Source: Corythoichthys intestinalis
Lineage: Eukaryota; Chordata; Actinopteri; Syngnathiformes; Syngnathidae
DNA: 64,000 nt
Reading direction: 5' to 3'
Assembly (NCBI RefSeq): GCF_030265065.1
Contig: NC_080396.1
Coordinates: 55,445,001 to 55,509,000, forward strand
The notes beneath the pieces are model-generated. The model did not search any database. It was not told where the DNA came from and saw only the letters and a program-made list of their open reading frames with translations. This document shows, one piece after another, positions 24,372 to 35,805 of this stretch; position 1 is the stretch's first letter, and each line of letters opens with the position of its first letter. The translations under genes and the position numbers were made by a program.

Positions 24372-24443
24372 GCCGTGATCGTATAGTGGTTAGTACTCTG
24401 CGTTGTGGCCGCAGCAACCCCGGTTCGAATCCGGGTCACGGCA
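24372..24443 (+). tRNA. tRNA-His (anticodon GTG)
   Basis: The 72-nt sequence starts GCCGTGATCGTATAGTGGTT and contains anticodon loop TTGTGGC (anticodon GTG) in stem CTGCG/CGCAG. The B box is GGTTCGAATCC and the acceptor stem GCCGTGA/TCACGGC is perfect. It matches the vertebrate tRNA-His pattern; the extra G at -1 is added after transcription. Confidence 0.95.
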
Positions 24444-24799
24444 GGGTGTAAATCCCTGGCACGGCTTGGGGGCATATGTTTTCTTTTCCTGTAATTTTAG
24501 AGGAACCTTCCACCCTGTTATCCTTCAGTATAACAACCACGTATGTCAATTTAGTTACAGTAATAATGTGCGTTACAATTTTACAAAAAGACAGTAGAAA
24601 TTATACTGCCCAGATACAAAGGACTAAAGAAGTAACTTTTTGGTTTAATTACCAAAGACGTCTAAGGTGTGACACTACCTGCTGTTACATTACCGACCGG
24701 TTCGGGAATTTCGTAATGTATTTTTCATTGGTGCGTTTCAACAATGACATCAATGTTCCGAGACAATCATCCAATCGGTGACTCGTACGTAATCACGTG

Positions 24800-24954
24800 C
24801 TATGTGGTTCAGGGAAGAGAGTAGTAAGATTGGTCAGTCATGTTGATTGGGTGTTTGAGTTTTATGCGCACTGTATGTTACGTGTGTAGTTATTCAGTTG
24901 TATTTCTTCCCACTAAAAAAAATCAAGGGTCAGGGATTTTGCTCTTCTACAAAG
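24800..24954 (+). other. Probable 5' untranslated exon of ebp
   Basis: A GTAAGA donor follows AAAG at 24954, and the coding exon begins after CAAAACAG just upstream of the ATG at 25111. This suggests a non-coding first exon ending at 24954. Its start is not defined by the sequence; 24800 is approximate. Confidence 0.4.
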
Positions 24955-25110
24955 GTAAGACCAAAATATGCATTTGAAATGTAAGACGCTTTGTCTGCCA
25001 CATAAAACTACCATCTAAGCCCATTCAAAAGTTGTTTATAATTGCATGCATTGCAGGCGATTGATGTCGACGTGCAAACTATTGTTGTGGTTTTCTTCTC
25101 AAAACAGGCA

Positions 25111-26409
25111 ATGAAGGCATCTGCACTTCTTCATCCCTACTGGCCCAGGGATCTTGTGATCCCCACCTATGTGGCCAATGACAGATCCATGGCAGAGATC
25201 CTGACGTTTCTCTTCTCCGTGTCTGCGGTGTTTTTGCTCGTGACCTGGATGGTTACTGGCCGGCTGGGCACACTGAGGCGTCTGGCCGTATGCTGGTTCG
25301 CTGTCTGTGGGTTCATCCATAGTGTCATTGAGGGCTGGTTCTCTCTATACTATGATGTTATTCCAGGAGACCAAGGTTTCCTGTCACAGTTGTGTAAGTA
25401 CAAACGTTTTTAATGCTGTTATGTGTAGGGGAGAACGAGGTTGCTTATTTCACTGGTTGGTTGTCACCCTTGCTATAAATTTACCACCAGAGGACGATGT
25501 TGTGCAATATCAGTAACGGAATGCTCAGTAAAATTTTTTTTTTTTTTTTAAATACATTGCTTTTACTGTAAAATCATGCATCACTTTGATCTAAGAGGCA
25601 ATTACTTTTTTAGGGTAAATTTAAAAAATGTCAATGCCTTTACTATTCATTATATTGGTTTTTACACAGTGTTTGCTGTCATAAAAGTGCAAATAAAACG
25701 TATGAGGACAGAGCTAGTTTTGATTCACATTCTCTAGCTAACCAGTTGCTGCTAGCTGTTGAAAGCCAACGAGTTAAGGATGCTTAGTTAAACAAATTCT
25801 GAATTATTTAGCTTTAAATAACTTTTCAAATCTTTCTCACAGGGAAAGAGTACTCTAAAGGGGACAGTCGATATGTAATGTGAGTTTATGATTGCACTCA
25901 ACTCTAATATGTATGATACTGCATGCACAGCAGATTTGTTGTACTAAAAAGTATATTTCTTGTGTGTTCAGAGCTGATAACTTCACTGTTTGTATGGAGA
26001 CCGTGACTGCGTGGTTTTGGGGACCATTCAGCTTTTGGGCTGTGTTTGCGTTCTTAACTAACAAGCCATATAGATTTGTCTTGCAGCTCATACTTTCACT
26101 TGGTAAGAAAAGTTAAAACACCCGTTACATTGCATTAAACCTATATGATGAGCTTCAAGGCAGGCCATGTCATGTCATCCTCTTACAGGCCAGCTGTACG
26201 GAGCTGTACTGTACTTCTTTATAGAACACAGAGAGGGCTACGCTCACAGTGAGCTGGGACATCCTATCTACTTCTGGTTCTACTTTGTGTTTTTGAACGC
26301 TCTGTGGATCATCATACCACTAGTGCTTATTGTGGATGCCTGGAGACAGCTGTCAGCCACCCAGGCACAGTCAGATGGAAGGAAGTCTCACAAGGCAAAG
26401 AAACAGTAA
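25111..26409 (+). CDS. ebp: EBP, 3-beta-hydroxysteroid delta8-delta7 isomerase
   Basis: Four coding exons (25111-25393, 25843-25879, 25972-26102, 26189-26409) join to 223 residues with correct phases. EBP is an ER membrane enzyme that moves the sterol double bond from C8 to C7 in late cholesterol synthesis and also binds emopamil-type drugs. The sequence has the EXPERA-type bundle of hydrophobic helices, with family motifs [24 protein letters not shown] (active-site His and Glu), [13 protein letters not shown] (Glu and Thr) and [12 protein letters not shown] (Asn and Trp). The tail is basic and ends KSHKAKKQ, a likely ER-retention type Lys-rich end. An AATAAA is at 26720-26725. A 32-bp block covering the last codons and stop is repeated 115 bp downstream in the 3' UTR. 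The gene is divergent from ccdc115. Confidence 0.95.
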
Positions 26410-26546
26410 GAGGATGTGACTGGCTTCAAACGATATGCAGCAAAACCACGCTAAAAGACATGTGAAGGTGGAAGGTTAAAACGATTGCAATATTGACCAC
26501 AGAGGCAAGGTGTAGAAACAGTAAGAGGATGTGACTGGCTTCAAAC
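26400..26546 (+). repeat. 32-bp direct repeat spanning the ebp stop codon
   Basis: 26400-26431 and 26515-26546 are identical over 32 bp (start GAAACAGTAAGAGGATGTGA, end CTGGCTTCAAAC). The first copy contains the last ebp codons and stop; the second is in the 3' UTR. This indicates a recent local duplication. Confidence 0.85.
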
Positions 26547-26751
26547 CAAACATTCATCAACAACATTGGTAGGGCCGATATAACAGCATGAGCTGCATGT
26601 ACACTTTTTGCTGGGGACAGGACCTTAATAAGACCAAACAGATTGGGTGAACGGCGGTCAGGGCTACATTTCTCACTGATAAGAACCTAATTAATTGATA
26701 GGCTAAATGATTAATGCAAAATAAATCTGTATTGACTTGTACTAACTTTTA

Positions 26752-27241
26752 CACTGCAAGTTTTACAGTATAAAGTCTTAATCTGATATTTTTTCTTAAA
26801 TGTAGTCGAATATTTTTTTTTCCATTTTGTTTTGAGTTTTAAAGGCCAGTTAACATATAAATGTGTCAGATTCTTCCACTTACTTTTAGTAAATATTACC
26901 ATTTGTTTTTATTAGGCCCATACATCTAAAACTCGGTCATTTTTAACCTAAATCAAGAAAAAATGCTTTCAAATAATGTTTTGAACAATATCTATTCTTG
27001 AATTAAGATCATTTCTGACAAACATTTTTTTTAATAGATTAAATATATAAACTTTATGTTTCAAATAAGTCTTATTTTCAGCTTGCAATTTTTATTTCAG
27101 GAAATCTGTCAAATTTACTTGAAGCCCTGGCAGATAATTTAGATAATTTCACTTATTTCTAGTAGATTTAAACTGAAAACAAGGGAAGTTTTTTTTTGTT
27201 TGTTTTTTCCCCCCAGTTTTAAGGAGGTGGGTTTTGCAGTG
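26752..27241. mobile_element. MITE-like repeat with CACTGCAA ends
   Basis: The left end CACTGCAAGTTTTACAG and the reverse complement of the right end CACTGCAAAACCCACC form short inverted repeats around a T- and A-rich, non-coding interior. It lies just past the ebp polyadenylation signal. Confidence 0.4.
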
Positions 27242-27921
27242 CCCACGTTCAGGTCATGGTTCAGGTCATACACCATTCGATTGTACCCTGTTTTCAAAAA
27301 CTAAAGACACATTTTGAAAACATCCGGAATAAATGTCTGGATTTTATTAGCAAATTTAAATTGCATTATTTGAACACAACTTATATTAACATACACAAGA
27401 AATACAAACTTGTTAATCATCTCTTAAGTATGCAGGAATGCAAAAAAAAAAAAAAAAAAAAAATGTCTTATTACCACTCAAAATTGTCTTTCTAAATAAA
27501 TTAAATATAACAAAAAAAGTTCTAAGTCATGGAATAAAAAAAAAATAAAAATGGAGCCTTCCTTTGGGATTAACACTATTGTTTTTGTCCACGAGCACTG
27601 CCGAACTCAACAAAAAATGAAAGCTCCTATGGGCTGCTTTAAGACCACATAAGTAGAATAAAAACGAAAACTAGGGAGAAATGTGTAACTGTAAACCTTG
27701 GTTCACTACATTTCTTACAGCTGAGCAGAGTTCACTATATTTCTCACAGTTTAATTATCGTTAACATAGGGGAAAACACATACAGGAGGCCAAGCAGCTT
27801 CCTACTCAGGTTAGCAAATTCACAGTTTATCGTAACTGTAATGCCAACTCTATTTGTAAATAACCAAAGCCTAATTAATGTCTCCCGAATGTATTTTATT
27901 TTGTAATTCACTATAACTTCC

Positions 27922-28212
27922 TGTTACGCTTTTACTTTGGTGTATTTCCTGTTCCGTGTGTTTTGCAATGTTTGTACATTGAAGGCGGGCCAAAAGGAGC
28001 ATTTCTCTCTCTGAGAATTTTCATCTAGTCTAGCGGCCCCTGTGGAAGAGGCAACGCTCTTACGGAGATCCTGGTGATCGTTTTATTTTCCAAGGTGAAC
28101 GGTTTTGTTTTCTTATGGTTAAAAGGAACATTTTGCAAGGTTTGATAATAAAAGACACCAAATCATCAGTCAAGTCTCACCCTTATACGGAGCGGGGTCC
28201 GCAACACTATCA
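27922..28212 (+). mobile_element. Solo LTR (fossil LTR retrotransposon)
   Basis: The 291-bp segment begins TGTTACGC and ends CACTATCA (TG...CA). It is flanked by a 5-bp duplication CTTCC at 27917-27921 and 28213-28217. An AATAAA signal near 28147 sits about 60 bp before the 3' end, as expected for the R/U5 part. No internal region is present. The family is probably Ty3/Gypsy-like, but that is a guess. The perfect target duplication suggests moderate or young age. Confidence 0.55.
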
Positions 28213-28884
28213 CTTCCTTTACTTACAGTGGCTGCTGGCCAAATGAGGGCATGCCGACATGCAACGCAATTTCTGAACTGTGATTGAGAGTCTGCGCGTG
28301 CGTGTTGGGGGTGGGCCAAGTCATCAGCCAATCAAACGTGCCTTTGAGGAAGAAAAATGGAGTGGTATATTCAGGAAGTGAAAAAGGGGTAAATGTACGT
28401 GAACATAATGAAAATATTTAATATTGGTAGGGTCAATTCTATCGTTACAACACATGGGAAGACAATCTAAATGACCTATATAACTGAACACATTATATAA
28501 TGCAAATAAGATTGCTTAAAAGTTGATGGGGACAATTTGAGCATCCTGAAAAGTTGGTAGTGTTTTGTCCCTACAGTTTCTATGCAAACCTACGCCCTTG
28601 CTACACAGAATTACAATTAACTTGACCAAGTATGAGAAGTCAGGAGAATTGTATTACACCACAAGAATGGCAATGTCACAGTTACTTCTGATTTGGTAGG
28701 TTGTGTGTTCGGAATCAAACTCATCGATAATGTCTTGAAAAAGAGAGTGAATGAGCTAATTGGTGTCATAGTTTATGTAAACACAGACCTTAAAAATATG
28801 TATGATTAAAAAAAACGAATATTGTTGAGAGAAATGTTTTGTATTCATAAATGTGTCCTCAGTTGATGTGGAAATAATGTTCCA

Positions 28885-30243
28885 ATAGACCCCACTCACC
28901 AACGTCACACAATGACGTGTCGCTGTATCCGGCCACCATATTGTCCGTCATTGTTTATCCGTATTCTCAATGGTTTCAATTTGTCGTGTAATTTATAGTG
29001 CAATTCATGGAAGCCCCGGTGCATAAGAGGTGTTATGTGGAAAAGCTTCGGTCGATCCATTCGCCAGATCCATACTTGATGCCTAAATCGATATTTTTCG
29101 ACCCGCTGTCTTCACCGTCTTTGCCTGACATCTGCTACCTTGATATTTACAACTATCTTGTCCACAGAAACTCAGCGTATTCTCACGAAAGTTTGAAAAA
29201 CTTTAACAGCAGCACTCTAAGCAACATTACCCCCGTGTGACCTTTCCAATTTTCTAAAATGGCGACAATCAATAAAAATAAAAAAAAGTTGACTGCGATG
29301 GCCGACGCTTCAAGGACAGGTGGATATTGGACTATTTCTTCAATAAAACATGCAACAACTGTGTCTGCCTTATTTGCAAAGAGACAGTCGCTGTTTTCAA
29401 AGAGTTCGATGTGACGCGAGATTACCAAACAAGACACGCTAACATGTACAACATTACAGGGAAGATACGCAGCGAGAAATTAAAGCAACTTGAAGCTAGT
29501 TCAATTTCACAGCAGCAGTATTTCGCAAGAGCCTGAGTGTCGAAAGAGAATGCCACAAAGACGAGATTGTTGAAGTTATGAATTAAAAAAATAATAATAA
29601 TATAGCAAATGTGACACACGGAACGGCTTGCTAAAATTTGTTTAAATATATTGTTCTATGTAAATCAGCCAAGGTAGCCCCCCGCATTTTTACCACACCA
29701 AATCTGGCCCTCTTTGCAAAAGGTTTGGACACACCTGTTTAACTTATGATCCGTAGACGAGGCCAGCTTCTTTCACTTGGTACCAGCTAAATATTATTCA
29801 AAATGTAATGATGGTGGAAGAAATAAGCATCTTGAATTTGAAACTATGTTGTCGGCGATTAGCCTCGCAATGATCTTAATTGTGTTTGCCAGCCCAATAC
29901 CCTCTAAATATATATTAAATGCATCTTACCAGATATAAAATGACTACTACATAATTTGTGGGGATCGTTTGGTGCCCAGTTTTCTCGTCGAATTGCAGCA
30001 GTCCATCTCGCTCTCCTCTCCGGGTCTCGGAATACGGTAGAACTTCAAGTCTCTCCGTCTATCTTCTATGTTATTACAACCAACCGCCACACACGCCTTC
30101 ACCATTTTGATTATTAATGTTAACGAGCAGAAAAACACGCCATAATAGGAGGAATTTACGTAGCGGTAACGCTTAAACACGACGAGTAGACGGGCAATAT
30201 GGCGCGGAGGCGTGGTTGTGACGTCATGTGAGTGGGGTCTATT
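28885..30243. mobile_element. THAP-encoding DNA transposon, copy 2
   Basis: This is the same element as at 10326-11720, in the same orientation. The ends AATAGACCCCACTCACC and reverse complement AATAGACCCCACTCACATG are near-perfect inverted repeats. It contains the plus-strand start with KLRSIHSPDPYLMPKSIFF, the embedded hAT fragment (about 29210-29738, with CVCLICKETVAVFKEF and KIRSEKLKQLEASS), and the minus-strand THAP start MVKACVAVGCNN. The two copies are similar throughout, including the hAT fragment and its junctions, so the composite existed before this copy moved. Confidence 0.78.
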
Positions 30244-30646
30244 GCGTGTTATTATTGACATATTATCATTTCGCCACAAGATGGCAGGATGCGACTAAAT
30301 TGTTTAAAGTGCTACTTTTATGACGTCATTATTGTTTGACTGTTTACTTGGATTTGTGGGATGTGAAGACAGCAATGAGAGAGGATGTGTCTGCATGTCG
30401 GTGGGAATTAAACACGCCGAGTTTTGGCTGAAAGAAAACTTATTCTCCGTCAATTATTCCTACGAATGCAACGTTAAGCTGCAACCACCTCAACAAATAT
30501 GTGAAAGTGTTACGATTAAGGGGGGTGTCTTTTCGACACACAAAATGGTTTACTCCGGCCCACAATTCGGTAACACGCAATACAGACAGCACTCCTAGAT
30601 TGTATACACGGTACAACTCCAAACTTGTAAACAACATTTGTTGCCC

Positions 30647-30719
30647 GCCGAAATAGCTCAGTTGGGAGAGCGTTAGACTGAAGATCTAAAGGTCCCTGGT
30701 TCGATCCCGGGTTTCGGCA
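30647..30719 (+). tRNA. tRNA-Phe (anticodon GAA)
   Basis: The 73-nt sequence starts GCCGAAATAGCTCAGTTGGG. The anticodon loop CTGAAGA contains GAA within stem TTAGA/TCTAA. The B box is GGTTCGATCCC and the acceptor stem GCCGAAA/TTTCGGC is perfect. A TTTT follows at once, a good Pol III terminator. Confidence 0.96.
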
Positions 30720-31068
30720 TTTTGTGACTGCGGCGACACCTTTCCACGTAGTTTAGATCTTGAAAAGAATTCAATCCAATGAGATGAATTATGCGCTTTT
30801 ATAGGGTTCTTTACTAGAACGACAGCTGACATTAAAGACTACACAGAAGGAAAAATAGATGACTTAACTTTCATTAAAAGCAAAACTAGAAGAACAGCAG
30901 GAGTTTAAGTTTGTTTATTCAAAGCCAAGGAATAAAAACGAATTAAAAGTGTTTTATATATAAAAACAGTAAGGGGGGTGGGGGTTATGCAACAAGAGGT
31001 AATTCCGTTTTTTTTTTTTAATGAAACAAAAATTCAATCCCTTCTAAGTGTCCAAATAAAACCAGGTA

Positions 31069-31150
31069 CACTGCTGGCCAAAAGTATTGGCACCCCTGCA
31101 ATTCTGTCAGATAATGCCCAATTTCTCCCAGAATTATGTTATATAATTAT
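31069..31150. mobile_element. Tc1-type terminal fragment
   Basis: CACTGCTGGCCAAAAGTATT followed by GGCACCCCTGCAATTCTG matches the terminus of an abundant fish Tc1 element. The other end is not present nearby, so this is a truncated remnant. Confidence 0.5.
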
Positions 31151-31764
31151 ATATATACATATAATATATATAAATATGTGAATACAAACATTAGAATTCT
31201 AACCAGTTGTGGGGGAGGTCAGAATAAGAGTCATATGTGCTGAGGCATTTTAATTCCCTGGCAGATTTTATTTACATTTTAAGATATGTATGGGGTGGGG
31301 GGGCGTAATTGCACAGGTATAAAACACAGTTCTAATTACAGTAAATGGTTTTCAAATCAGAGAATAAGGAATTTCAGAAAAGCACAAGTGATAGACAAAA
31401 CACTACGTAGTACTTAAGACAATAACAGAATTGTATTATTCGGTCATATTTGGAATATTGGAAATTTTTCACAAATTCTGCCAGCGTATGTAAACAACTT
31501 CACGCGCTCTGTTGTCAGCTGCATTCAATGAGGGATAACTGACTGACTCCCAAAGTATTTGTTGCTTGTCAAGGAAAGTGAAAGGAAAGATTTGTCCAAA
31601 ATGTTTATAAACTTTCTTTCCATAACTATAGAGCAGCATTATGCTCATGAGAGTAAGATTCATACTTACACTGAATGAAAATAGGGTAGAGGTGCTGTTC
31701 AAACATAGAGAACCATGCAAAAAAAGAAAAAGAAAAAAAACATTATTCGACACTTCCCTGCATG

Positions 31765-34678
31765 CTAGCTAAACATTTTACTAAGTCTCTGCCCCAACTG
31801 TGCATTGGACTCCTTCTCTCGACTCGTTATGTCTTTCAGTGCCTTCACGGCAGCAAAGGATTCTGGCTGCAGTTTCAGGAGTTCTCGAAATGCCTGACGG
31901 GCTTCCTCTAGCTCGTTCACCATGTGACAGGCTTGGCCAAGGCGGTACCAAGCTTTAGCCCCACCTGGTTCCAACCGTGTGGCCTTGGTGGCACTTTCTC
32001 GAGCCCGTGCCGGTTGCTTCAGTTTGAGCTGACACAATGATAAGTTAGAGTGAAGTTCTGCTTTCATGCTTTGTACTTGATCATGTGTAGGACAGAAGGC
32101 TTGATCCTCAGAGGTTGTTGAATTTTGCTCTTCCATTTTGTTTTCCTTTCTATCACCTACACAGCCTTGCAGGGTGATGATGAGTTTGAGGGCCCGACTG
32201 TAACTGTCTGACGCTCCCCACAAGTCTCCACTTCTAAATCTCAAACCACCTCTCTCCTTGTGGGACTTCACCCACTCCCATTTTTCACCAGGTGACATCT
32301 GCCAGGATTCCTTTCCTGGCGTAAAACCTTGGAGTTCCACAATGGCGCATATTTCCTGCACCGGCTGAGAATCGCACACATCAGCTCCCTTTGCCGGAAT
32401 GAGCCGTATCTGAGTAGCAATACACAAGCAGACGGACATTGCATATAAATTATAACAAGAACTAAGGTTACCTTCACACCACATTTCTGGTTGATGTTAA
32501 GGGATTTTAGCTATTTTTCCCTGCTTAGTCACGACTTATAATGATTTTCTCACAGCTTATCACCATAACTACGATGGACCAAAGAGGTACATTACGTTTC
32601 GGTTGGCATTTTATCAAATGAAGAGGCCGTGTCCAAGAGGTTCTTTCAGGGGGAACATGTAAGTTGTACAATAAAAGTATGATGACAATAATTTTCTGCC
32701 AAAAACAAATTCTTGAATTCACTTTTTCTACTGTAACATGCAAAACTGGGCATTATTCACATTTTCAAAATATAATATTGAATCAGGTAAGAAAAAGTTG
32801 GTTTTCTCCAATGGCGTACCACACGCATGCTATCTTTAGACCGTGACGTCGCATCGTAAAGCGGAAGTAAAGTAGAACTGGGACATTATAGACATGCCCT
32901 CGCATAGAAGCAATGTTAAATCAGCTACTTTTCTCCGGTAATCTTTCAAAAACGAACATGCTGATCACGCATTGCTTTTTTGGAACTTGTAGAAACGACT
33001 CCAGACATCAAGGATGTTTTCTTCATACGTTTCCCGAAACCAAAAACTCGGGAGGAATATATGTGACCAATGAATCAACTTGCGCGGACGTTTTAACGCC
33101 AGCTAGGTAAAGCTAGGGTGAAGCCATTCACATTTCATATGCAGTAAACATTTTGTTGGGTTGGCATGCTCCTTCAGAGGACAAAGAGGTAAGCCATTTT
33201 GATATTTTTAACTTATTTTTCAGCTTGACGTTGTCCCGTGCTGCTTCTGTCTGACAATAAATGACCTGAAAAGAATTAAAATGGTATTTGACTGTCAGTT
33301 ACCTTTTCTGTTATAAAAAAAAAACCCAACAACTTTAGTAAGGGGAAGTGCAAATAAATTATAGAATTAAGATTTGTTATCAATGGAAAAATTAAAACTG
33401 TTCGTTGGCTGTCGCTGAGTAGCATTTGCGATCGCTACACAAAACTACCGGTAACTAAATTACCCCCAAGATTGGTCAGAGATGTAGGACAACCAGAGGA
33501 TATAATATATAAGAAAGACAGAGCTGGTGGTAAAGGATAGCTTGTTGAAACAGGAGAATGTCATTGTCAGTCGCGTTGACAAAAAAGATAAGGCTATGCT
33601 TAGGTCGGCTCGTTTTTTTCGTCGTTTTCAGCCGTCGACACTCAAGCCATCTCTTTAACTGAACATTTTTATGTTTTTCCACATCTTTGCCAGTGAATTT
33701 GGCAACAGGGACATCATTTTCGGAGAGAATTGGGAGGTTTAGCTCTGTAAACATCTCCTTCGTACACGATTTCCATTCATTTCCTATTAGGGACAAACGG
33801 TGGCGTGTCCCCCCCCTTAGCAACAGTAGCTAATGTCATGAATATTAATGATTGGAAGTGACGTGTTGCTTGCGGTACGCCATTCCAAAACTTTAAAGGT
33901 CACAAAGTTATATAATAATAAAGAATTACAAATACTTTCGCAAATGTAACAATAATACTGTAGTTCAGTCTGTCAATAAACAAAATGTTTGTTGACGTGC
34001 CTGCGTTAGAATGAGAGGTAAACATGCACGCACATAGAAAGTGTACACACGTACAACTGATTTCCTTAGAGTACACCAACAATTGTTTATCAGTGTCTTG
34101 TTTCAAAATATTTTTCGCTTTAATAATGATGATGATAAATAGGATGCTTTATTTTCATACCTCACATGCATCTCCTGTTTTCATGGACTCCAGACAGGCT
34201 TCTGTAACATCACAGTGACCCTCCCCTAATCTCAGTGTGGTCCAATCATCTAGCGTTAGCTGCAGAACAGAGTCTAGCTGGCGATGTGAAAAGGTAGCTC
34301 CTGGAACACCAAGTGGACCTTCTTGCTTTGTCTCATAACTTTTCACAGATGACAATTTTTCAGCTTGATCAGTGACAGCTCTGAGGCGTACACGGACACG
34401 GCACAGTGAACCCAACCTTGGCTTGTAAGAGGACCGTGCTAGGAAAGAACAAAATAAATGCTTGAATACAACCTTGTAACTAAAATAAGCAGAAAGAAAT
34501 GCTTTGTGCAGGCACCTATTTCTGCAGTAAAATCTTTCCGCTGGCTTCCTGAAGATATCAATGTCTTCTGGACCAAATAGAGGCCTCTTGGGCACACCGA
34601 CACCCAAGAAGTGACGTCGACGCTATCATTGTCATTAGCTGCGTCATCATCCAGTGTTGGCTCAAAAGCTTTGTTCAT
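31765..34678 (-). CDS. fkbpl: FKBPL, TPR cochaperone with FKBP-like domain
   Basis: Three minus-strand exons give 361 residues: 34516-34678 (ATG at 34678), 34161-34438 and 31765-32409. Exon 2 contains KPRLGSLCRVRVRLRA, aligning with human FKBPL KPKLGSCCRV, in a degenerate FKBP fold. Exon 3 begins the helical part at ESWQMSPGEKWEWV and carries three TPR units (GLRFRSGDLWGASDSYSRAL; SNLSLCQLKLKQPARARES; AWYRLGQACHMVNELEEAR), ending LGQRLSKMFS like human LAQGLRKMFG. FKBPL is a cytosolic and nuclear Hsp90-associated cochaperone (WISp39), reported to stabilise p21 and to bind steroid receptor complexes; the FKBP part lacks isomerase activity in mammals. Intron 2 (1.75 kb) houses a separate THAP-type transposon. 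The N-terminus is short and acidic compared with mammals. Confidence 0.92.
32802..33890. mobile_element. Second THAP-encoding transposon, in fkbpl intron 2
   Basis: The ends TTTTCTCCAATGGCGTACC and reverse complement TTTTGGAATGGCGTACC are inverted repeats. From the left end on the plus strand (about 32958) an open start encodes a THAP-like finger (HCFFGTCRNDSRHQG, FLHTFPETKN). From the right end on the minus strand a frame encodes FTGKDVEKHKN and LKRWLECRRLKTT, similar to a SAP-type DNA-binding helix-extension-helix. So it has two converging genes, one starting with THAP, as in the 10326 and 28885 elements, but with different terminal repeats. Both genes are incomplete. Confidence 0.6.
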
Positions 34679-35010
34679 CTTTCCAGCATGGAAAGTCTAG
34701 CAACAGTCACAGACATAGAAAATTCTAAATCCTTTTCATACCTTGGATACAAACGGCAAATGTATCGTTTCTTTCACTTGACTTGTTATGGAGGATTTCA
34801 GTGCTCATTCCATGTTTTTTTTTTAATAAGACAATTACACAAAGATAGTGACCACTTGTCATATCACTAGTTGTAGGGCAGGGGTCGGCAACCTTTAACA
34901 CTCAAAAAGCCATTTTGACCTAGTTTCCACAGAAAAGACATCACTGGAGCTGCACATACATATACTGCAGACATTTGAAATGATAGCATCAGCACGATTT
35001 TATATATATA

Positions 35011-35805
35011 CACCATAATTTTTGGACTATAATGCGCACCTGACTATAAGCCGCCCCCCCCTAAATTTGACACAAAAACGACATTTGTTCATAGATAAGC
35101 CACACTGGACTATAAACTGCAGGTTTCCTCACTGTATTATGGATTATTTACCCCAAAAGATATTAACCGGTAACAGCGGCATCATAAGACTCTTATAAAA
35201 CCAGATGAAACACCATGAAGCTTTGCAGACTGCTCCATTTGGGGAAGACAGTCAACGTCTGCTGCCACCTGCTGTCAACACTGCTGTCGTCAAACATGCC
35301 TTCTAGCATGCATTGCAGCGCTACAGATGGAAATAATCAAAATTCATGTTCTGTGCTAATTATTTCTTCAGTTACTGTTCTACTTGTTTCAGCAATTGCT
35401 AGTTATGGTATTTGGTAACACTTTATTTCACAGTGGCGCCATAAAACTGTCATAAGTCAATCATAATTATCACACGACACTCATAAGCATTAATGAATGC
35501 TTATAACATATGTCTTTTAGTGTCATCCGGCAAATTATAACACTTTTGAATGGATGTAAAAAAAAAATTTTGAGCTGGACATAAAGGGAGTAAGTGGCAT
35601 AATTCCGTATGACACTGAATGACATGTCATAAGTATTAAGTAATGCACATGATAGTGTCATAATTATGACGGTCTTATGACGCCGCTGTCAAATAAAGTG
35701 TTACCTATTACCCAAATAAATCAACAAATAAGCTGCACTGGACAATAAGCTGCAGGATTCAAAATGAGAGAAAAAGTAGCGGCTTATAGTCCAAAAATTA
35801 CGGTT
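35011..35805. mobile_element. MITE nested in the 34879 element
   Basis: The ends ACCATAATTTTTGGACTATA and reverse complement ACCGTAATTTTTGGACTATA are inverted repeats of a common fish MITE. It is itself split by a further element at 35414-35705. Confidence 0.65.
35414..35705. mobile_element. Innermost MITE with GGTAACACTTTATTT ends
   Basis: The left end GGTAACACTTTATTT and right end AAATAAAGTGTTACC are perfect inverted repeats, with CATAATTATGAC-type sub-terminal repeats. TATT occurs on both sides as a possible target duplication. Confidence 0.65.

Noticed and set aside
30320-30598. Open frame of 92 codons before tRNA-Phe
   Set aside because: No recognisable motif, no splice partners and no conservation test available.
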